Shown: positions 18,108 through 25,551 of the stretch, piece after piece
Numbering within the stretch: position 1 is the stretch's first letter
Layout of the letters: each line of letters opens with the position of its first letter
Assembly (NCBI RefSeq): GCF_000182645.1
Contig: NZ_ACQA01000002.1
Span: 1,359,001-1,423,000 of the forward strand
Origin: Brucella intermedia LMG 3301
Lineage (GTDB): Bacteria; Pseudomonadota; Alphaproteobacteria; Rhizobiales; Rhizobiaceae
Direction: 5' to 3'
Length of the DNA: 64,000 bases
Program-made: the position numbers and the translations under genes
Notes under the pieces: generated by a model
Database searches by the model: none
Told to the model about the DNA's origin: nothing
The model's input: only the letters and a program-made list of their open reading frames with translations

Positions 18108-18884
18108 ATGCTCGCCGCGTCATCCGTCGAGATCCGCAAGGTCAACAAATTCTACGGCCCCTTTCACGCGCTGAAAGATGTGAACCTGTCTATCCTGCCC
18201 GGCAAGGTCACCTGTCTGATCGGGCCGTCCGGCTCGGGCAAGTCCACATTGCTGCGCTGCATCAATTTTCTGGAGGAATATGATTCCGGCGAGATCAGCA
18301 TCGATGGGCAGATGATCGGCTATGTCAGCCCCGGCGGCCGCAAGATGCCGGGCAGCAAGCTGCGGGAGATGCGCCGCTCCATCGGCATGGTGTTCCAGCA
18401 GTTCAATCTGTGGCCGCACATGACCGCGCTCCAGAATGTCGCCGAGGGACTGCTGCGCGTGCGTGGCCTGCCGAGGGCGGAAGCAGAGGCGCGCGCTGCC
18501 GAGGCATTGAGAAAAGTGGGATTGTCTGACAAGACAGCGAGCTTTCCTTCCCGCCTGTCCGGCGGCCAGCAGCAACGGGTGGCCATCGCCCGCGCCATCG
18601 CCATGGAGCCGCGGCTGATGTTATTCGATGAGCCTACATCGGCGCTCGATCCTGAACTGGTTGGTGAAGTGCTGAGCGTGATGAAGACGCTTGCTGCCGA
18701 AGGCATGACCATGGTCGTGGTAACCCATGAAATGGGATTTGCGGCCCATGTCGCCGATCAGGTGGCCTTCATGGAAAAGGGCGAACTGGTGGGCGTGGAC
18801 GCTCCTGCCAAAATTCTGCATCAACCTGAAGACGCCCGTATCCAGAGCTTCCTGCGCACTTATCACGAACGTAACAGCTTCTGA
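18108..18884 (+). CDS. Polar amino-acid ABC transporter ATP-binding protein (GlnQ/HisP type)
   Basis: The 258-residue ATPase has Walker A GPSGSGKST, Q-loop FQQFNLWPHMTALQNV, signature LSGGQQQRVAIARAIAM, Walker B LMLFDEPTSALDPELVGEV and H-loop VVTHEMGFA. I start it at MLAASSVEI, directly after AAGGACGTAAG and one base past the permease stop. It is the last gene of the operon. A strong inverted repeat lies 43 bases downstream. Confidence 0.94.
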   Translation: MLAASSVEIRKVNKFYGPFHALKDVNLSILPGKVTCLIGPSGSGKSTLLRCINFLEEYDSGEISIDGQMIGYVSPGGRKMPGSKLREMRRSIGMVFQQFNLWPHMTALQNVAEGLLRVRGLPRAEAEARAAEALRKVGLSDKTASFPSRLSGGQQQRVAIARAIAMEPRLMLFDEPTSALDPELVGEVLSVMKTLAAEGMTMVVVTHEMGFAAHVADQVAFMEKGELVGVDAPAKILHQPEDARIQSFLRTYHERNSF

Positions 18885-18926
18885 TCTCGGTTCGTACATC
18901 TCAGAGACGCGGCATGACTGCGATGC

Positions 18927-18957
18927 GCGTGTCGAACGAAATTACCGTTCGACACGC
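18927..18957. terminator. Bidirectional terminator-like hairpin between convergent genes
   Basis: GCGTGTCGAACG and CGTTCGACACGC form a perfect 12-bp stem with a 7-base loop. It lies between the end of the amino-acid ABC operon and the convergent DUF6766 gene. There is no T-run, so the mode of action is uncertain. Confidence 0.65.
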
Positions 18958-19005
18958 TCCGCACCAATTATACGCGAATGGTGAAAACATACCTTCCGGA
19001 GATGT

Positions 19006-19620
19006 CTAGCTCCCTGTCTGTTCGTCAGGAGCGCTGACGGGCTTGGATTCCGGCGAACCTTTTTCGCGCAGGAAGATGGAGAGGACTACAAGGACTGCCG
19101 TGGATAGGAATTCCGACTGCCAGTTCTGGAAGGATTCAAACCATAATTCGGCGTCCAGCAAATATTGCAGGTAACCTGTCGAAGCGGCACCGTGGCGAGC
19201 CATATCCATTTCCGACGCACGAGCACTGCCGAACCAGTGCAGTAAAAAGCTGGCAATAAACAGCCCGAACAGCGTCAGCCCCAGCGAATGCGAATAAAGA
19301 AAAGACGGCTGCCCGATCCGCTCCTTCTCCGGCTTTTCCTCGTCCGGGTCACGCGATTCCGCCGAACCGCGCTGAAAGAGCCATGCTGTCAGCACAACAT
19401 AGACCCCCATCTGCAAAAACTCGCTCTCCCAGTTTTCAAAAAGGGCCGAAAGAAATTGTCCGCTTATCAAATATTGCAGGAGGGGGAGAGGAGCCTCTCC
19501 GTGTTTTGCAAGCTCTTCGTTGTAGCTTGCAAAGCCTGCCGCTGCCATGCCGAGGATCGATATGCCGAAAAAAATGGCGAGCGCAATCGTCAATCCGTTG
19601 TCTCTGAGAAACGAACGCAT
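19006..19620 (-). CDS. DUF6766-like membrane protein with internal duplication
   Basis: The 204-residue protein has about four hydrophobic segments and two related halves. ENWESEFLQMGVYVVLTAWLF followed by RGSAES in the first half matches FQNWQSEFLSTAVLVVLSIF followed by KGSPES in the second. I match this to the DUF6766 family of unknown function. It ends in a charged tail (PDEQTGS). It lies 17 bases after a small hydrophilic protein gene and is probably read from the stress promoter at 19841-19866. Confidence 0.75.
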   Translation of the reverse strand: MRSFLRDNGLTIALAIFFGISILGMAAAGFASYNEELAKHGEAPLPLLQYLISGQFLSALFENWESEFLQMGVYVVLTAWLFQRGSAESRDPDEEKPEKERIGQPSFLYSHSLGLTLFGLFIASFLLHWFGSARASEMDMARHGAASTGYLQYLLDAELWFESFQNWQSEFLSTAVLVVLSIFLREKGSPESKPVSAPDEQTGS

Positions 19621-19637
19621 TCCATTCCTCCATTGGA

Positions 19638-19817
19638 CTAACGGTCCTGCTGCAAGCCCTGGTGTGTCGTATTGATCCTGGTGTTGGCCTGCTGGCCTTG
19701 TTTTCCGGATTTATTATCCTGGGGCGACAGGCTGCTTTTCAGCGGAACATGTTTCTGTTCGCCGGTGCCTTTTCCGCTGCGGTTGCCTTTGGGTACAGGG
19801 GGAAGCTTTGTGCTCAT
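19638..19817 (-). CDS. Small hydrophilic protein (59 aa)
   Basis: The ATG at 19817 is preceded by a strong AAGGAGATAGACA. The protein (MSTKLPPVPKGNRSGKGTGE, ending HQGLQQDR) is rich in Gly, Lys, Gln and Ser with no hydrophobic core, so it is probably disordered. The family is not recognised. A GGAAC-N18-GTT element lies 24 bases upstream of its start, and the DUF6766 gene follows at 17 bases. This suggests a stress-induced two-gene unit. Confidence 0.65.
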   Translation of the reverse strand: MSTKLPPVPKGNRSGKGTGEQKHVPLKSSLSPQDNKSGKQGQQANTRINTTHQGLQQDR

Positions 19818-19840
19818 TGTCTATCTCCTTTGATAGACCT

Positions 19841-19866
19841 AACTGCGGAGCATCAAATCTTGTTCC
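19841..19866 (-). promoter_or_regulatory. EcfG/RpoE2-type general stress promoter (site 1)
   Basis: On the minus strand GGAAC is followed after 18 bases by GTT. This fits the alphaproteobacterial general-stress promoter (GGAAC, 16-17 bases, cGTT). It lies upstream of the 59-aa gene and the DUF6766 gene. Confidence 0.5.
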
Positions 19867-19959
19867 TCAAAGGAGATTGAACCGCCTGCCGCGTTCTTGC
19901 AGATACGCCGCATATCCAAGCGAAATGGACGGAGACGCTCGCCGGTTCAGCCAGAGGCT

Positions 19960-20154
19960 TCACTTCTTGGTCGCGGGATTGTGCGTATGGTGGATGTCCC
20001 TTTCTCCGCCACCGCCGGAAACCTTGCTGCGGCGGCCTTTGGTTTCCCCATCGGCTGGCGGTTTGGTAATCTTCAGATCGTTTTTTGCATTTTCATGAGC
20101 GGCTCCGGGGCCGCCCTGTCGGATCGTGTTTGGAGATTTCGTTGACGTAGACAT
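19960..20154 (-). CDS. Small basic hydrophilic protein (64 aa)
   Basis: The protein begins MSTSTKSPNTIRQGGPGAAH and ends HHTHNPATKK, with a GGGGER stretch and no hydrophobic segment. GGAGT lies 8 bases before the ATG. The family is not recognised. It is third in a minus-strand run behind the KGG and 46-aa membrane protein genes (35 bases after the latter) and is probably cotranscribed with them. Confidence 0.6.
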   Translation of the reverse strand: MSTSTKSPNTIRQGGPGAAHENAKNDLKITKPPADGETKGRRSKVSGGGGERDIHHTHNPATKK

Positions 20155-20189
20155 ATTTATGAACTCCGATTAGGCCCCTCGCCGATGGT

Positions 20190-20330
20190 TCAGTCGGGTG
20201 GATCGGTCTGCAGGGAATGCGGTGGGCTCTGCCCATTGTCCGCACCCGGACCAATGCCACGCCAAAGCGCCCCCGCCACCAGCAGGAGCACTATTCCAAT
20301 AACAATCATGAAAACGGTTCTCATCGACAT
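20190..20330 (-). CDS. Small single-span membrane protein (46 aa)
   Basis: MSMRTVFMIVIGIVLLLVAG is an N-terminal transmembrane segment, followed by a Gly/Pro-rich tail ending LQTDPPD. The start codon shares its A with the stop of the KGG gene (TGATG), so translation is probably coupled. The family is not recognised. It belongs to the stress unit driven from site 2. Confidence 0.6.
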   Translation of the reverse strand: MSMRTVFMIVIGIVLLLVAGALWRGIGPGADNGQSPPHSLQTDPPD

Positions 20331-20497
20331 CACCGCAATGAAGCGCCTCCGGTGCTCTCCACCCTCGGGTCCACATCGGCCGCGCGCGCCGGGTCGGTTT
20401 TGACGTTGCCGCCGGATGCCTGGCCTCCGTTGGAAGCAATCTCGCGCTGCTTTTCAGCGCTGGACGCAAAACTGCAGTTCGCCGTCTGATTAGCCAT
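20330..20497 (-). CDS. KGG-motif general stress protein (55 aa)
   Basis: The 55-residue protein has SAEKQREIASNGGQASGGN, the glycine-rich motif of KGG/Con-10-type stress proteins. A hydrophilic tail rich in Asp and Ala follows. AAGGAGAAGCCCA precedes the ATG. An EcfG-type promoter lies 35 bases upstream. Members of this family are small desiccation- or stress-induced hydrophilins; the molecular role is not established. Confidence 0.75.
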   Translation of the reverse strand: MANQTANCSFASSAEKQREIASNGGQASGGNVKTDPARAADVDPRVESTGGASLR

Positions 20498-20531
20498 TGG
20501 GCTTCTCCTTTGCTTGAGGTTTCCCCTTTCG

Positions 20532-20556
20532 AACAATGTTCGCAGAAGGGTGTTCC
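20532..20556 (-). promoter_or_regulatory. EcfG/RpoE2-type general stress promoter (site 2)
   Basis: On the minus strand GGAAC-N17-GTT lies 35 bases before the KGG gene. It faces away from site 3, so the 225-base gap is a divergent stress promoter region. Confidence 0.65.
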
Positions 20557-20663
20557 CCAAACTTTTTATTTTTCGAAGCCCTGTCGAATACAGCGACAAG
20601 ACGTTCGAGGATTAACGGCAGGGGCTATCTGAATAGAGATCGAAAATTCCAAGTTCAGAAAGC

Positions 20664-20688
20664 GGAACAATCGCGAGTTGCCTTTGTT
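20664..20688 (+). promoter_or_regulatory. EcfG/RpoE2-type general stress promoter (site 3)
   Basis: On the plus strand GGAAC-N17-GTT ends 34 bases before the ATG of the exported protein at 20723. Confidence 0.65.
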
Positions 20689-20722
20689 ACGACGCGGTGG
20701 GGCTGAAAACGGAGGAAGATAG

Positions 20723-21076
20723 ATGAACATTCCAGCTATTCTATTGGCAAGCGCACTCATAATTGTTCCAACTGTCGGCAGCGCTCAGGATGCGACGACG
20801 ACGCCGAACACGCCATCCACCAATGCGCCTGCGCCCAACGCCAATGCGCCTACTTCCGCTACGCCGACGACACATGACGACAAGGCGCCCGATGCAGGCC
20901 AGAACAGCTTCACCGAAGAGCAGGCCACCGAACGCTTTACCAAAGCCGGCTATACCGGAATTTCCAATCTCAAGCTGAACGACAAGGGATTGTGGGAAGC
21001 GTCAGCCATGAAGGGGACCGAGACCGTCATGGTAACGCTCGATGCCGACGGCAACGTAACGGCGCACTCCATGTGA
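20723..21076 (+). CDS. Exported PepSY-like small protein
   Basis: The 117-residue protein has a signal peptide (MNIPAILLASALIIVPTVGS, cleavage near SAQ) and a Pro/Thr/Asn-rich linker. Its globular C-terminus reads GQNSFTEEQATERFTKAGYT, GLWEASAMKG and VTLDADGNVTAHSM. The C-terminus is clearly homologous to the protein at 38620-38940 and resembles PepSY-type folds. It would be periplasmic. The EcfG-type site 3 lies just upstream and a hairpin follows. Confidence 0.75.
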   Translation: MNIPAILLASALIIVPTVGSAQDATTTPNTPSTNAPAPNANAPTSATPTTHDDKAPDAGQNSFTEEQATERFTKAGYTGISNLKLNDKGLWEASAMKGTETVMVTLDADGNVTAHSM

Positions 21077-21131
21077 GTGCCAGTTCGGCAGAAGCATGCC
21101 GGAACTCAATCGTCAGCAGCTCTTTCTTGGC

Positions 21132-21159
21132 ACTCGCGGCAGAGGAATTTGCCGCGAGT
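21132..21159 (+). terminator. Terminator-like hairpin
   Basis: ACTCGCGGCA and TGCCGCGAGT form a perfect 10-bp stem with an 8-base loop, 55 bases after the exported-protein gene. There is no T-run. Confidence 0.55.
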
Positions 21160-21252
21160 ACGCGACGAAACAACATCCTTATCAAGGGCGACCGGGCTGG
21201 CAGCTCGGGCCCGGCTGCAAGAGCACAGCCCTTACAGCCCATGGAGGTAAAA

Positions 21253-21624
21253 ATGGAATATCGGGACAAAAATGTTTTCACCGAATGGAAAGAAACGCCG
21301 GACAGCGGCGTAAAGGTCCAGACCGATTACCAGTGCTATGCCTTTCTGCTCATTCCCTCACCGGGAGACGACAATGAGCTTGCTCCCAAGCATGGAACGG
21401 CTCTGGTTTCTGCCCGCTCCGAGGCCGATGCGAGAGTAGTCGCCAGCCAGGGAGAGACGGAGGCCTTCCGGGGACAGGTAGCAATAGGGGATACCGACCT
21501 TACGACCAACGATTTCAGTGCATTTCGCAACGAGAAATCCTATCAGGTGCATCGCGTCAGTGACGAGCCGATAGACACGCCACGAGGCGTCATCACTATG
21601 GAACGAAACGGCTCCAATGACTGA
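21253..21624 (+). CDS. Hypothetical protein (123 aa)
   Basis: The protein starts MEYRDKNVFTEWKETPDSGV after a good GGAGGTAAAA; another ATG at 21241 lies inside that Shine-Dalgarno. It contains YQCYAFLLIPSPGDDN, a mixed alpha/beta core and a DTPRGVITMERNG end, with no signal peptide. I do not recognise a family. It lies inside the stress island, convergent with the DUF4142 gene. Confidence 0.6.
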   Translation: MEYRDKNVFTEWKETPDSGVKVQTDYQCYAFLLIPSPGDDNELAPKHGTALVSARSEADARVVASQGETEAFRGQVAIGDTDLTTNDFSAFRNEKSYQVHRVSDEPIDTPRGVITMERNGSND

Positions 21625-21651
21625 ATCAGCATTGCTGCTTTTGCCGGGCGG

Positions 21652-21718
21652 GGGCTCGCGATCCGCATTGCATTCGGCATCGCCATATTGAGCGCCGCAC
21701 GCCGCCAATCGCGAGCCC
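21652..21718. terminator. Long-range inverted repeat between convergent genes
   Basis: GGGCTCGCGAT (21652-21662) and ATCGCGAGCCC (21708-21718) are perfect 11-bp complements with a 45-base loop. They span the gap between the convergent 123-aa and DUF4142 genes. A shared transcription end is the simplest reading. Confidence 0.5.
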
Positions 21719-21725
21719 TTCCCGC

Positions 21726-22256
21726 TTATTCGTTGAGTTTCTTCGCCATTTCGAGATGATGCTCCAGCGCGGGCCGGGTTGCATTGGCCCAGGCCCGCAG
21801 GTCGGCATTCTCGCCGCCTTCTCCATATCGCTTGAACAGATCGACAGCGTCTTCGTGCACCTCTTCCTGATCGCTTCGATACTGCTTCGTGAAATCCTCG
21901 CCTTCGAGCCCCTTCAGCTTGTCCAGCATTTCCTGATGATCATCGGAAAGCGCGGTCGGGGCCTTCACCGAGTTCACTTTCGTGCTCAGGAGCGCTTTCA
22001 ATTCCTCGCTGGTCTTTTGATGATCGGTGATCATCTGCTGAGCAAAGCTCTTCGTGGTGGGATCGGCCTTTGCGAGCGCGAGTTTGCTCGATTCAATCTC
22101 GAACATGTCGCCGCTTCCGCTCAGTGTCACGAAATCCTGGGTGGACGGCGCTGATCCGACGAGAGAATTGATCCCTGTCTTTTCGCTCGTCGACTGGGCA
22201 TATACCGGAGCCGACATGAGAAGAATTGCCGAGAAGGCAAGCAATACTGTTTTCAT
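21726..22256 (-). CDS. DUF4142 family exported protein
   Basis: The 176-residue protein has a signal peptide (MKTVLLAFSAILLMSAPVYA). A helical domain follows with QDFVTLSGSGDMFEIESSKL, KSFAQQMITDHQKTSEELKA and LRAWANATRPALEHHLEMAK. This is the DUF4142 ferritin-like four-helix domain, usually periplasmic. AAAGGAAACAGGATC precedes the ATG. The EcfG-type site 4 lies 32 bases upstream. The function is unknown; members are often stress-induced. Confidence 0.85.
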   Translation of the reverse strand: MKTVLLAFSAILLMSAPVYAQSTSEKTGINSLVGSAPSTQDFVTLSGSGDMFEIESSKLALAKADPTTKSFAQQMITDHQKTSEELKALLSTKVNSVKAPTALSDDHQEMLDKLKGLEGEDFTKQYRSDQEEVHEDAVDLFKRYGEGGENADLRAWANATRPALEHHLEMAKKLNE

Positions 22257-22288
22257 GATCCTGTTTCCTTTCCCTTGAAAGAAATTCG

Positions 22289-22313
22289 AACCCACGCCGG
22301 AGAATTATGTTCC
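22289..22313 (-). promoter_or_regulatory. EcfG/RpoE2-type general stress promoter (site 4)
   Basis: On the minus strand GGAAC-N17-GTT ends 32 bases before the start of the DUF4142 gene. Confidence 0.65.
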
Positions 22314-22357
22314 GGCCCATCGCGCGCAGGCAATGGAGGGACAAGCTTCATGGGTTC

Positions 22358-22540
22358 TCAAAGATAGCGAACGAGCAAATCCGCCTGTTCCCGCAGGGTT
22401 TTTGCGGCGTCCTGCGGCGTTTCGGTGTCGAGCAGAGCGCTGATTGCTGCTTCCAGTATCAGCATATTGCGGGCTCGTAGGTAGCGAAGGCGCGCCTTTT
22501 CGGCGATGATATCCAATTCGCGCGTGGCTTTAGCACCCAT
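22358..22540 (-). CDS. Small helical protein (60 aa)
   Basis: The protein (MGAKATRELDIIAEKARLRY, ending REQADLLVRYL) is predicted helical and amphipathic, with ETPQDAAKTLREQADLL at the C-terminus. GGAATTTCACG precedes the ATG. The family is not recognised. It lies upstream of the DUF4142 unit, with that gene's promoter between them. Confidence 0.5.
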   Translation of the reverse strand: MGAKATRELDIIAEKARLRYLRARNMLILEAAISALLDTETPQDAAKTLREQADLLVRYL

Positions 22541-22588
22541 CGTGAAATTCCTTGAAAAGAACGCTCATTCCTGCGGAGAGGCGTGCAA

Positions 22589-22606
22589 GGCGGCCCGAAG
22601 GCCGCC
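22589..22606 (-). terminator. Terminator-like hairpin after the Arg/Asp-rich repeat protein gene
   Basis: GGCGGCC and GGCCGCC pair around a CGAA tetraloop, 71 bases past the stop of the minus-strand gene at 22677-23264. Confidence 0.5.
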
Positions 22607-22626
22607 CTGTCTGTTTGCCGGTGTCC

Positions 22627-22678
22627 AGAGCATTTCCTGTTCCAAAACCGGGTTTCCGCTTTGGGGAACTCATGCTCT
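22627..22678. repeat. AGAGCATTTCC palindromic repeat, copy 1
   Basis: AGAGCAT (22627-22633) and ATGCTCT (22672-22678) are inverted around an imperfectly paired centre. The left end, AGAGCATTTCC, recurs at 49891 and, as GGAGCATTTCC, at 54759. The right arm reaches into the stop codon of the neighbouring minus-strand gene. Confidence 0.6.
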
Positions 22679-23264
22679 AGCGACCGCGACGGTTGTCGTA
22701 ATCATCGTCCCGGCGCTCTTCCCAACCCCTGCGGGCAGCTTCCGCATGGCCGCGAGAGTCGCCGAACCAACCGCCATGACCCCGACCGCCGCCCGAGCGA
22801 CGATCATCGTCCCGGCTCGAATATCCGCGGTCATCGTCGCGGCTGGAATATCTGCGACGGTCGTCATAATCCTGGTCGCGTCGCTCGTCCCATCCGCGCC
22901 GTGCGGCTTCCGCGTGGCCGCGGGAATCGCCATACCAACCCCGTCCGCGGTCATCGTCATCATATCTGGAACGGCGATCATCGTAGTCGTCTTCGCGGCT
23001 GGAATAGCGGCGCCGGTCATCATAGTCACGATCGTCCCGACGCTCGTCCCATCCGCGACGGGCAGCTTCAGCATGGCCGCGGGAATCCCCGAACCAGCCT
23101 CCGTGGCCGCGGCCGCGGTCGTCGTCGTCATAACGGCTGGAACGGCGGTCATCGTCATCCCGGCGGCTGCTGGCATATCTGCGGCGATCATCTCCGCCCC
23201 GACCCCGGTCGTCATCGCTTACGAAACGGCCCTGATCGTCACGTTCTGGCATATTGCGTGGCAT
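22677..23264 (-). CDS. Repetitive Arg/Asp-rich hydrophilic protein, probably disordered
   Basis: The 195-residue protein starts MPRNMPERDDQGRFVSDDD after TTGGAGGATGAA. It is made of three imperfect repeats, each with a core GDSRGHAEAARRGW followed by (D/E)ERRD and an Asp/Arg/Tyr-rich spacer. Composition is dominated by Arg, Asp, Gly and Tyr, with no hydrophobic segment. The core resembles the short HSEAARKGW-like motif of KGG-related stress proteins, and the rest should be disordered. No enzyme domain is visible. It lies between two hairpins in the stress island. Confidence 0.75.
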   Translation of the reverse strand: MPRNMPERDDQGRFVSDDDRGRGGDDRRRYASSRRDDDDRRSSRYDDDDRGRGHGGWFGDSRGHAEAARRGWDERRDDRDYDDRRRYSSREDDYDDRRSRYDDDDRGRGWYGDSRGHAEAARRGWDERRDQDYDDRRRYSSRDDDRGYSSRDDDRRSGGGRGHGGWFGDSRGHAEAARRGWEERRDDDYDNRRGR

Positions 23265-23305
23265 TTCATCCTCCAATTGTTGTGAGTTTTCGCGCCCCAA
23301 GGCGC

Positions 23306-23327
23306 ATGAGCCCCGCCAGGGGCTCAT
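23306..23327 (-). terminator. Terminator-like hairpin after the BON protein gene
   Basis: ATGAGCCCC and GGGGCTCAT form a perfect 9-bp stem with a GCCA loop, 36 bases after the stop of the minus-strand BON gene. It separates that gene from the repeat-protein gene. Confidence 0.6.
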
Positions 23328-23362
23328 CTCCGGCTGCGTTCTCCAGCCGCGAGTTTCAAATT

Positions 23363-23887
23363 TCAGGCAGTACCCTTTGACGAAGCCGATGTTGCTGAAC
23401 GGATTTTGATGTTGTTCTGAACATCAACAACGCCGGCGCACATTTCTGCGCATTCTTCTGCTCTGCGCTTATCCTGACGATTTCCAACCTGCCCCTGCAG
23501 GATCACTTCGCCCTTCTTGACCGTCACCTCAATGTCGGATGCATCGAGTTCCGCATCTTCCATCAATGCGTCCGATACGTCTTCCTTGATGCGGTCATCG
23601 GAGCGTGTGTATCCCTTCGGTCCTTTTCCCCGATGCTGGCCGCCTGACGCGTAGCTGCTTCTGGATTGGCCTTCCGTCCGCTGACGGTACCGGTCACTTT
23701 CCCGCTCGCGGTTTGGCTCTCGCCGGGAAGCATATCGTTCGTCATTGTCGTCGGAATAGCGTCCCCGGGCATAATCGCTTGAGTAGCGGTCATCATAGCC
23801 TCGGTAGTCACCTCCCCGCGCTTCATAATCCCGGTAGGGTTCGTTGTAGTAATCGTCACGATCTTCGTTCTGATATCGACCTGGCAT
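23363..23887 (-). CDS. BON-domain protein with disordered N-terminus
   Basis: The protein of about 174 residues starts MPGRYQNEDRDDYYNEPYRD after GAGGAGCAATCTC. Residues 1-95 are Arg/Asp/Tyr-rich and disordered-looking. Residues about 97-165 form a BON domain (SDDRIKEDVSDALMEDAELD, EVTVKKGEVILQGQV, RRAEECAEMCAGVVDVQNNI). BON domains bind membranes or envelope components; OsmY is a stress-induced example. There is no signal peptide, so the location is uncertain. EcfG-type site 5 lies 39 bases upstream. Confidence 0.85.
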   Translation of the reverse strand: MPGRYQNEDRDDYYNEPYRDYEARGGDYRGYDDRYSSDYARGRYSDDNDERYASRREPNRERESDRYRQRTEGQSRSSYASGGQHRGKGPKGYTRSDDRIKEDVSDALMEDAELDASDIEVTVKKGEVILQGQVGNRQDKRRAEECAEMCAGVVDVQNNIKIRSATSASSKGTA

Positions 23888-23926
23888 GAGATTGCTCCTC
23901 TTCACAGTCGTGATGACAGCACTCCG

Positions 23927-23951
23927 AACCGCACTCGACCGGGTTTGTTCC
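23927..23951 (-). promoter_or_regulatory. EcfG/RpoE2-type general stress promoter (site 5)
   Basis: On the minus strand GGAAC-N17-GTT ends 39 bases before the start of the BON-domain gene. Confidence 0.65.
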
Positions 23952-24138
23952 TGAAGCAATTCGATTTAATGAAGAGCGAGCCGCACCCATGGATTTCAGC
24001 GCGTTATTTGGATAGAGACACAGGACCGACGGTGTGGGGACGCGAACAACGATCCCCGAGATCGGCTACGGTAAAACCAAACCGTTGAAACGATGCACTG
24101 GAAAATGGAGAAATCACTTGGCGGTCGGTCGTCAATCC

Positions 24139-25014
24139 ATGCCTCCCCTCAATGCGCTGGTTGCCTTCGACAGCGCCGCCCGGCTTGGCAGCTTTTCGCG
24201 CGCCGGTCTGGAACTCGGCCTCACCCAGAGCGCCGTCAGCCGCCAGATCGGCAAGCTGGAAGCGTTCATCGGCTCTAAACTGTTCAACCGCCTGCCCGCA
24301 GGTGTGCAGCTGACTGCCATCGGCGAAAGCTACGCTTCCGAAGTGAGCCGTCTCCTGGGTGACCTCAGTGCCGTCACCGATGGCCTTCGTGCATGGATCG
24401 GGCCCCGACAGATCACCATCGCCTGCTCGCGCGGGATCGCCGACCAATGGTTCCTGTCGCGGATCGGCAAGCTGAAAGCCGATATCCCCGGCATCGAAAT
24501 CCGGCTGCGCGTAACGGATGACGTCGCACATCTGCGACTGGACGAGTTCGATCTTGCCCTGTTCTACCGCAAGGAGCGGCCCATCGGAGTCAATCTGACG
24601 GTGCTGGGTCGGGAGGAAGTGGTGCCGGTTTCGGCACCCGGCGCTCCCGGCATCATGGAGCAGGAAGCACCGGTTCTGCTGGCGATCGAGGATACAATGC
24701 GCGAATGGCAGGGTTGGCCGGAATGGTGGCACGATGCCAGGCTCTCGCCGCCGCCCGGTGCTCTGGAATGGCGGCTCGGGGATTATGGCCTTTGCGTCGC
24801 CGCCGCAGCACAGGGGATCGGCATTACGCTCGGCTGGACATGGCTGATCCGGGAACAGCTCGCCAGCGGAACACTGGTGGCCGCCCATGACCATATGATG
24901 CGGTCGGACGCCTATTTCTATCTGATGCGGCCTGCTGATCGCCACCAGCGGAAAATCGTGCGCGAGGTCTCGGAGTGGCTGATCGCCAGCAACGGAACCG
25001 ATCCGATCACATAA
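24139..25014 (+). CDS. LysR family transcriptional regulator (GcvA-like)
   Basis: The protein of about 291 residues starts MPPLNALVAFDSAARLGSFS and has the LysR HTH (LELGLTQSAVSRQIGKLEAF, KLFNRLPAGVQLTAIGESYA). An effector-binding domain follows. The N-terminal PPLNAL with SAVSRQI recalls the GcvA/AmpR branch. Upstream in-frame residues exist but look non-coding. It is convergent with the membrane-protein gene at 25039, and its target is unclear. It marks the boundary between the first stress block and the second peptide ABC operon. Confidence 0.88.
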   Translation: MPPLNALVAFDSAARLGSFSRAGLELGLTQSAVSRQIGKLEAFIGSKLFNRLPAGVQLTAIGESYASEVSRLLGDLSAVTDGLRAWIGPRQITIACSRGIADQWFLSRIGKLKADIPGIEIRLRVTDDVAHLRLDEFDLALFYRKERPIGVNLTVLGREEVVPVSAPGAPGIMEQEAPVLLAIEDTMREWQGWPEWWHDARLSPPPGALEWRLGDYGLCVAAAAQGIGITLGWTWLIREQLASGTLVAAHDHMMRSDAYFYLMRPADRHQRKIVREVSEWLIASNGTDPIT

Positions 25015-25027
25015 AGATGATCGGATC
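25000..25027. terminator. Terminator-like hairpin between convergent genes
   Basis: GATCCGATCA and TGATCGGATC form a perfect 10-bp stem with an 8-base loop, overlapping the LysR stop codon and ending 12 bases before the convergent gene's stop. Confidence 0.65.
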
Positions 25028-25038
25028 TCCGGCTCGCT

Positions 25039-25305
25039 TCATTCCTGCGGAAGTGCGGAGCGGCGACGCGAAACCAGGCGAAAACGGATGTAACCGATAA
25101 CGGTAATGATGAGCCAGGCGACCTGCGAGATGAAGGAACCGAGGTTGAAATTCCAGGCGAGTGAATAAATCAGGGCGACCCCCCCCAGAACATTCAGCAA
25201 GGGAATGACCGGATCGTCGACGGTAAAAATACGCAATTGAATCAGCGCGTAGCCCAAAAGGTAGAAGAACGCGCCCACCAAGCCGATAATATCCGGCAAA
25301 CCCAT
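25039..25305 (-). CDS. Small CBU_0592-like membrane protein (88 aa)
   Basis: The protein has three hydrophobic segments: DIIGLVGAFFYLLGYALIQL, PVIPLLNVLGGVALIYSLAW and FISQVAWLIITVIGYIRFRL, with a basic tail. Length and pattern match the small CBU_0592-type membrane proteins of unknown function. It is alone on its strand here, convergent with the LysR gene. Confidence 0.7.
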   Translation of the reverse strand: MGLPDIIGLVGAFFYLLGYALIQLRIFTVDDPVIPLLNVLGGVALIYSLAWNFNLGSFISQVAWLIITVIGYIRFRLVSRRRSALPQE

Positions 25306-25474
25306 TTTTGATCTCCAGGATCATCCAAATCCGAAAAGGCAGCGACCACGTTCCTCAAAGAAAGCGCCCTGCCATCACTGTTGGACGCTCCTTTATTCTT
25401 GTTCGCGCAAATGCCAACACACACATTTCGCATGGGGGTATGCACAAAAGTCATACCCATCAACCGGACATCAA

Positions 25475-25490
25475 CCCTTGAAAACAAGGG
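25475..25490. promoter_or_regulatory. Small palindrome upstream of the peptide ABC operon
   Basis: CCCTTG and CAAGGG form an inverted repeat around AAAA, 61 bases before the start of the binding-protein gene at 25552. It could be an operator or a leader hairpin. Confidence 0.3.
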
Positions 25491-25551
25491 GTGCGGTAAG
25501 TTACCCACCCCTAAAAGCCAATAGGCTATGACTTAAACACAGGGGTACGAA

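Noticed and set aside
22677..23264. CRISPR-like or tandem DNA repeat array
   Set aside because: The periodicity comes from repeated protein units with diverged codons; there are no regular spacers.
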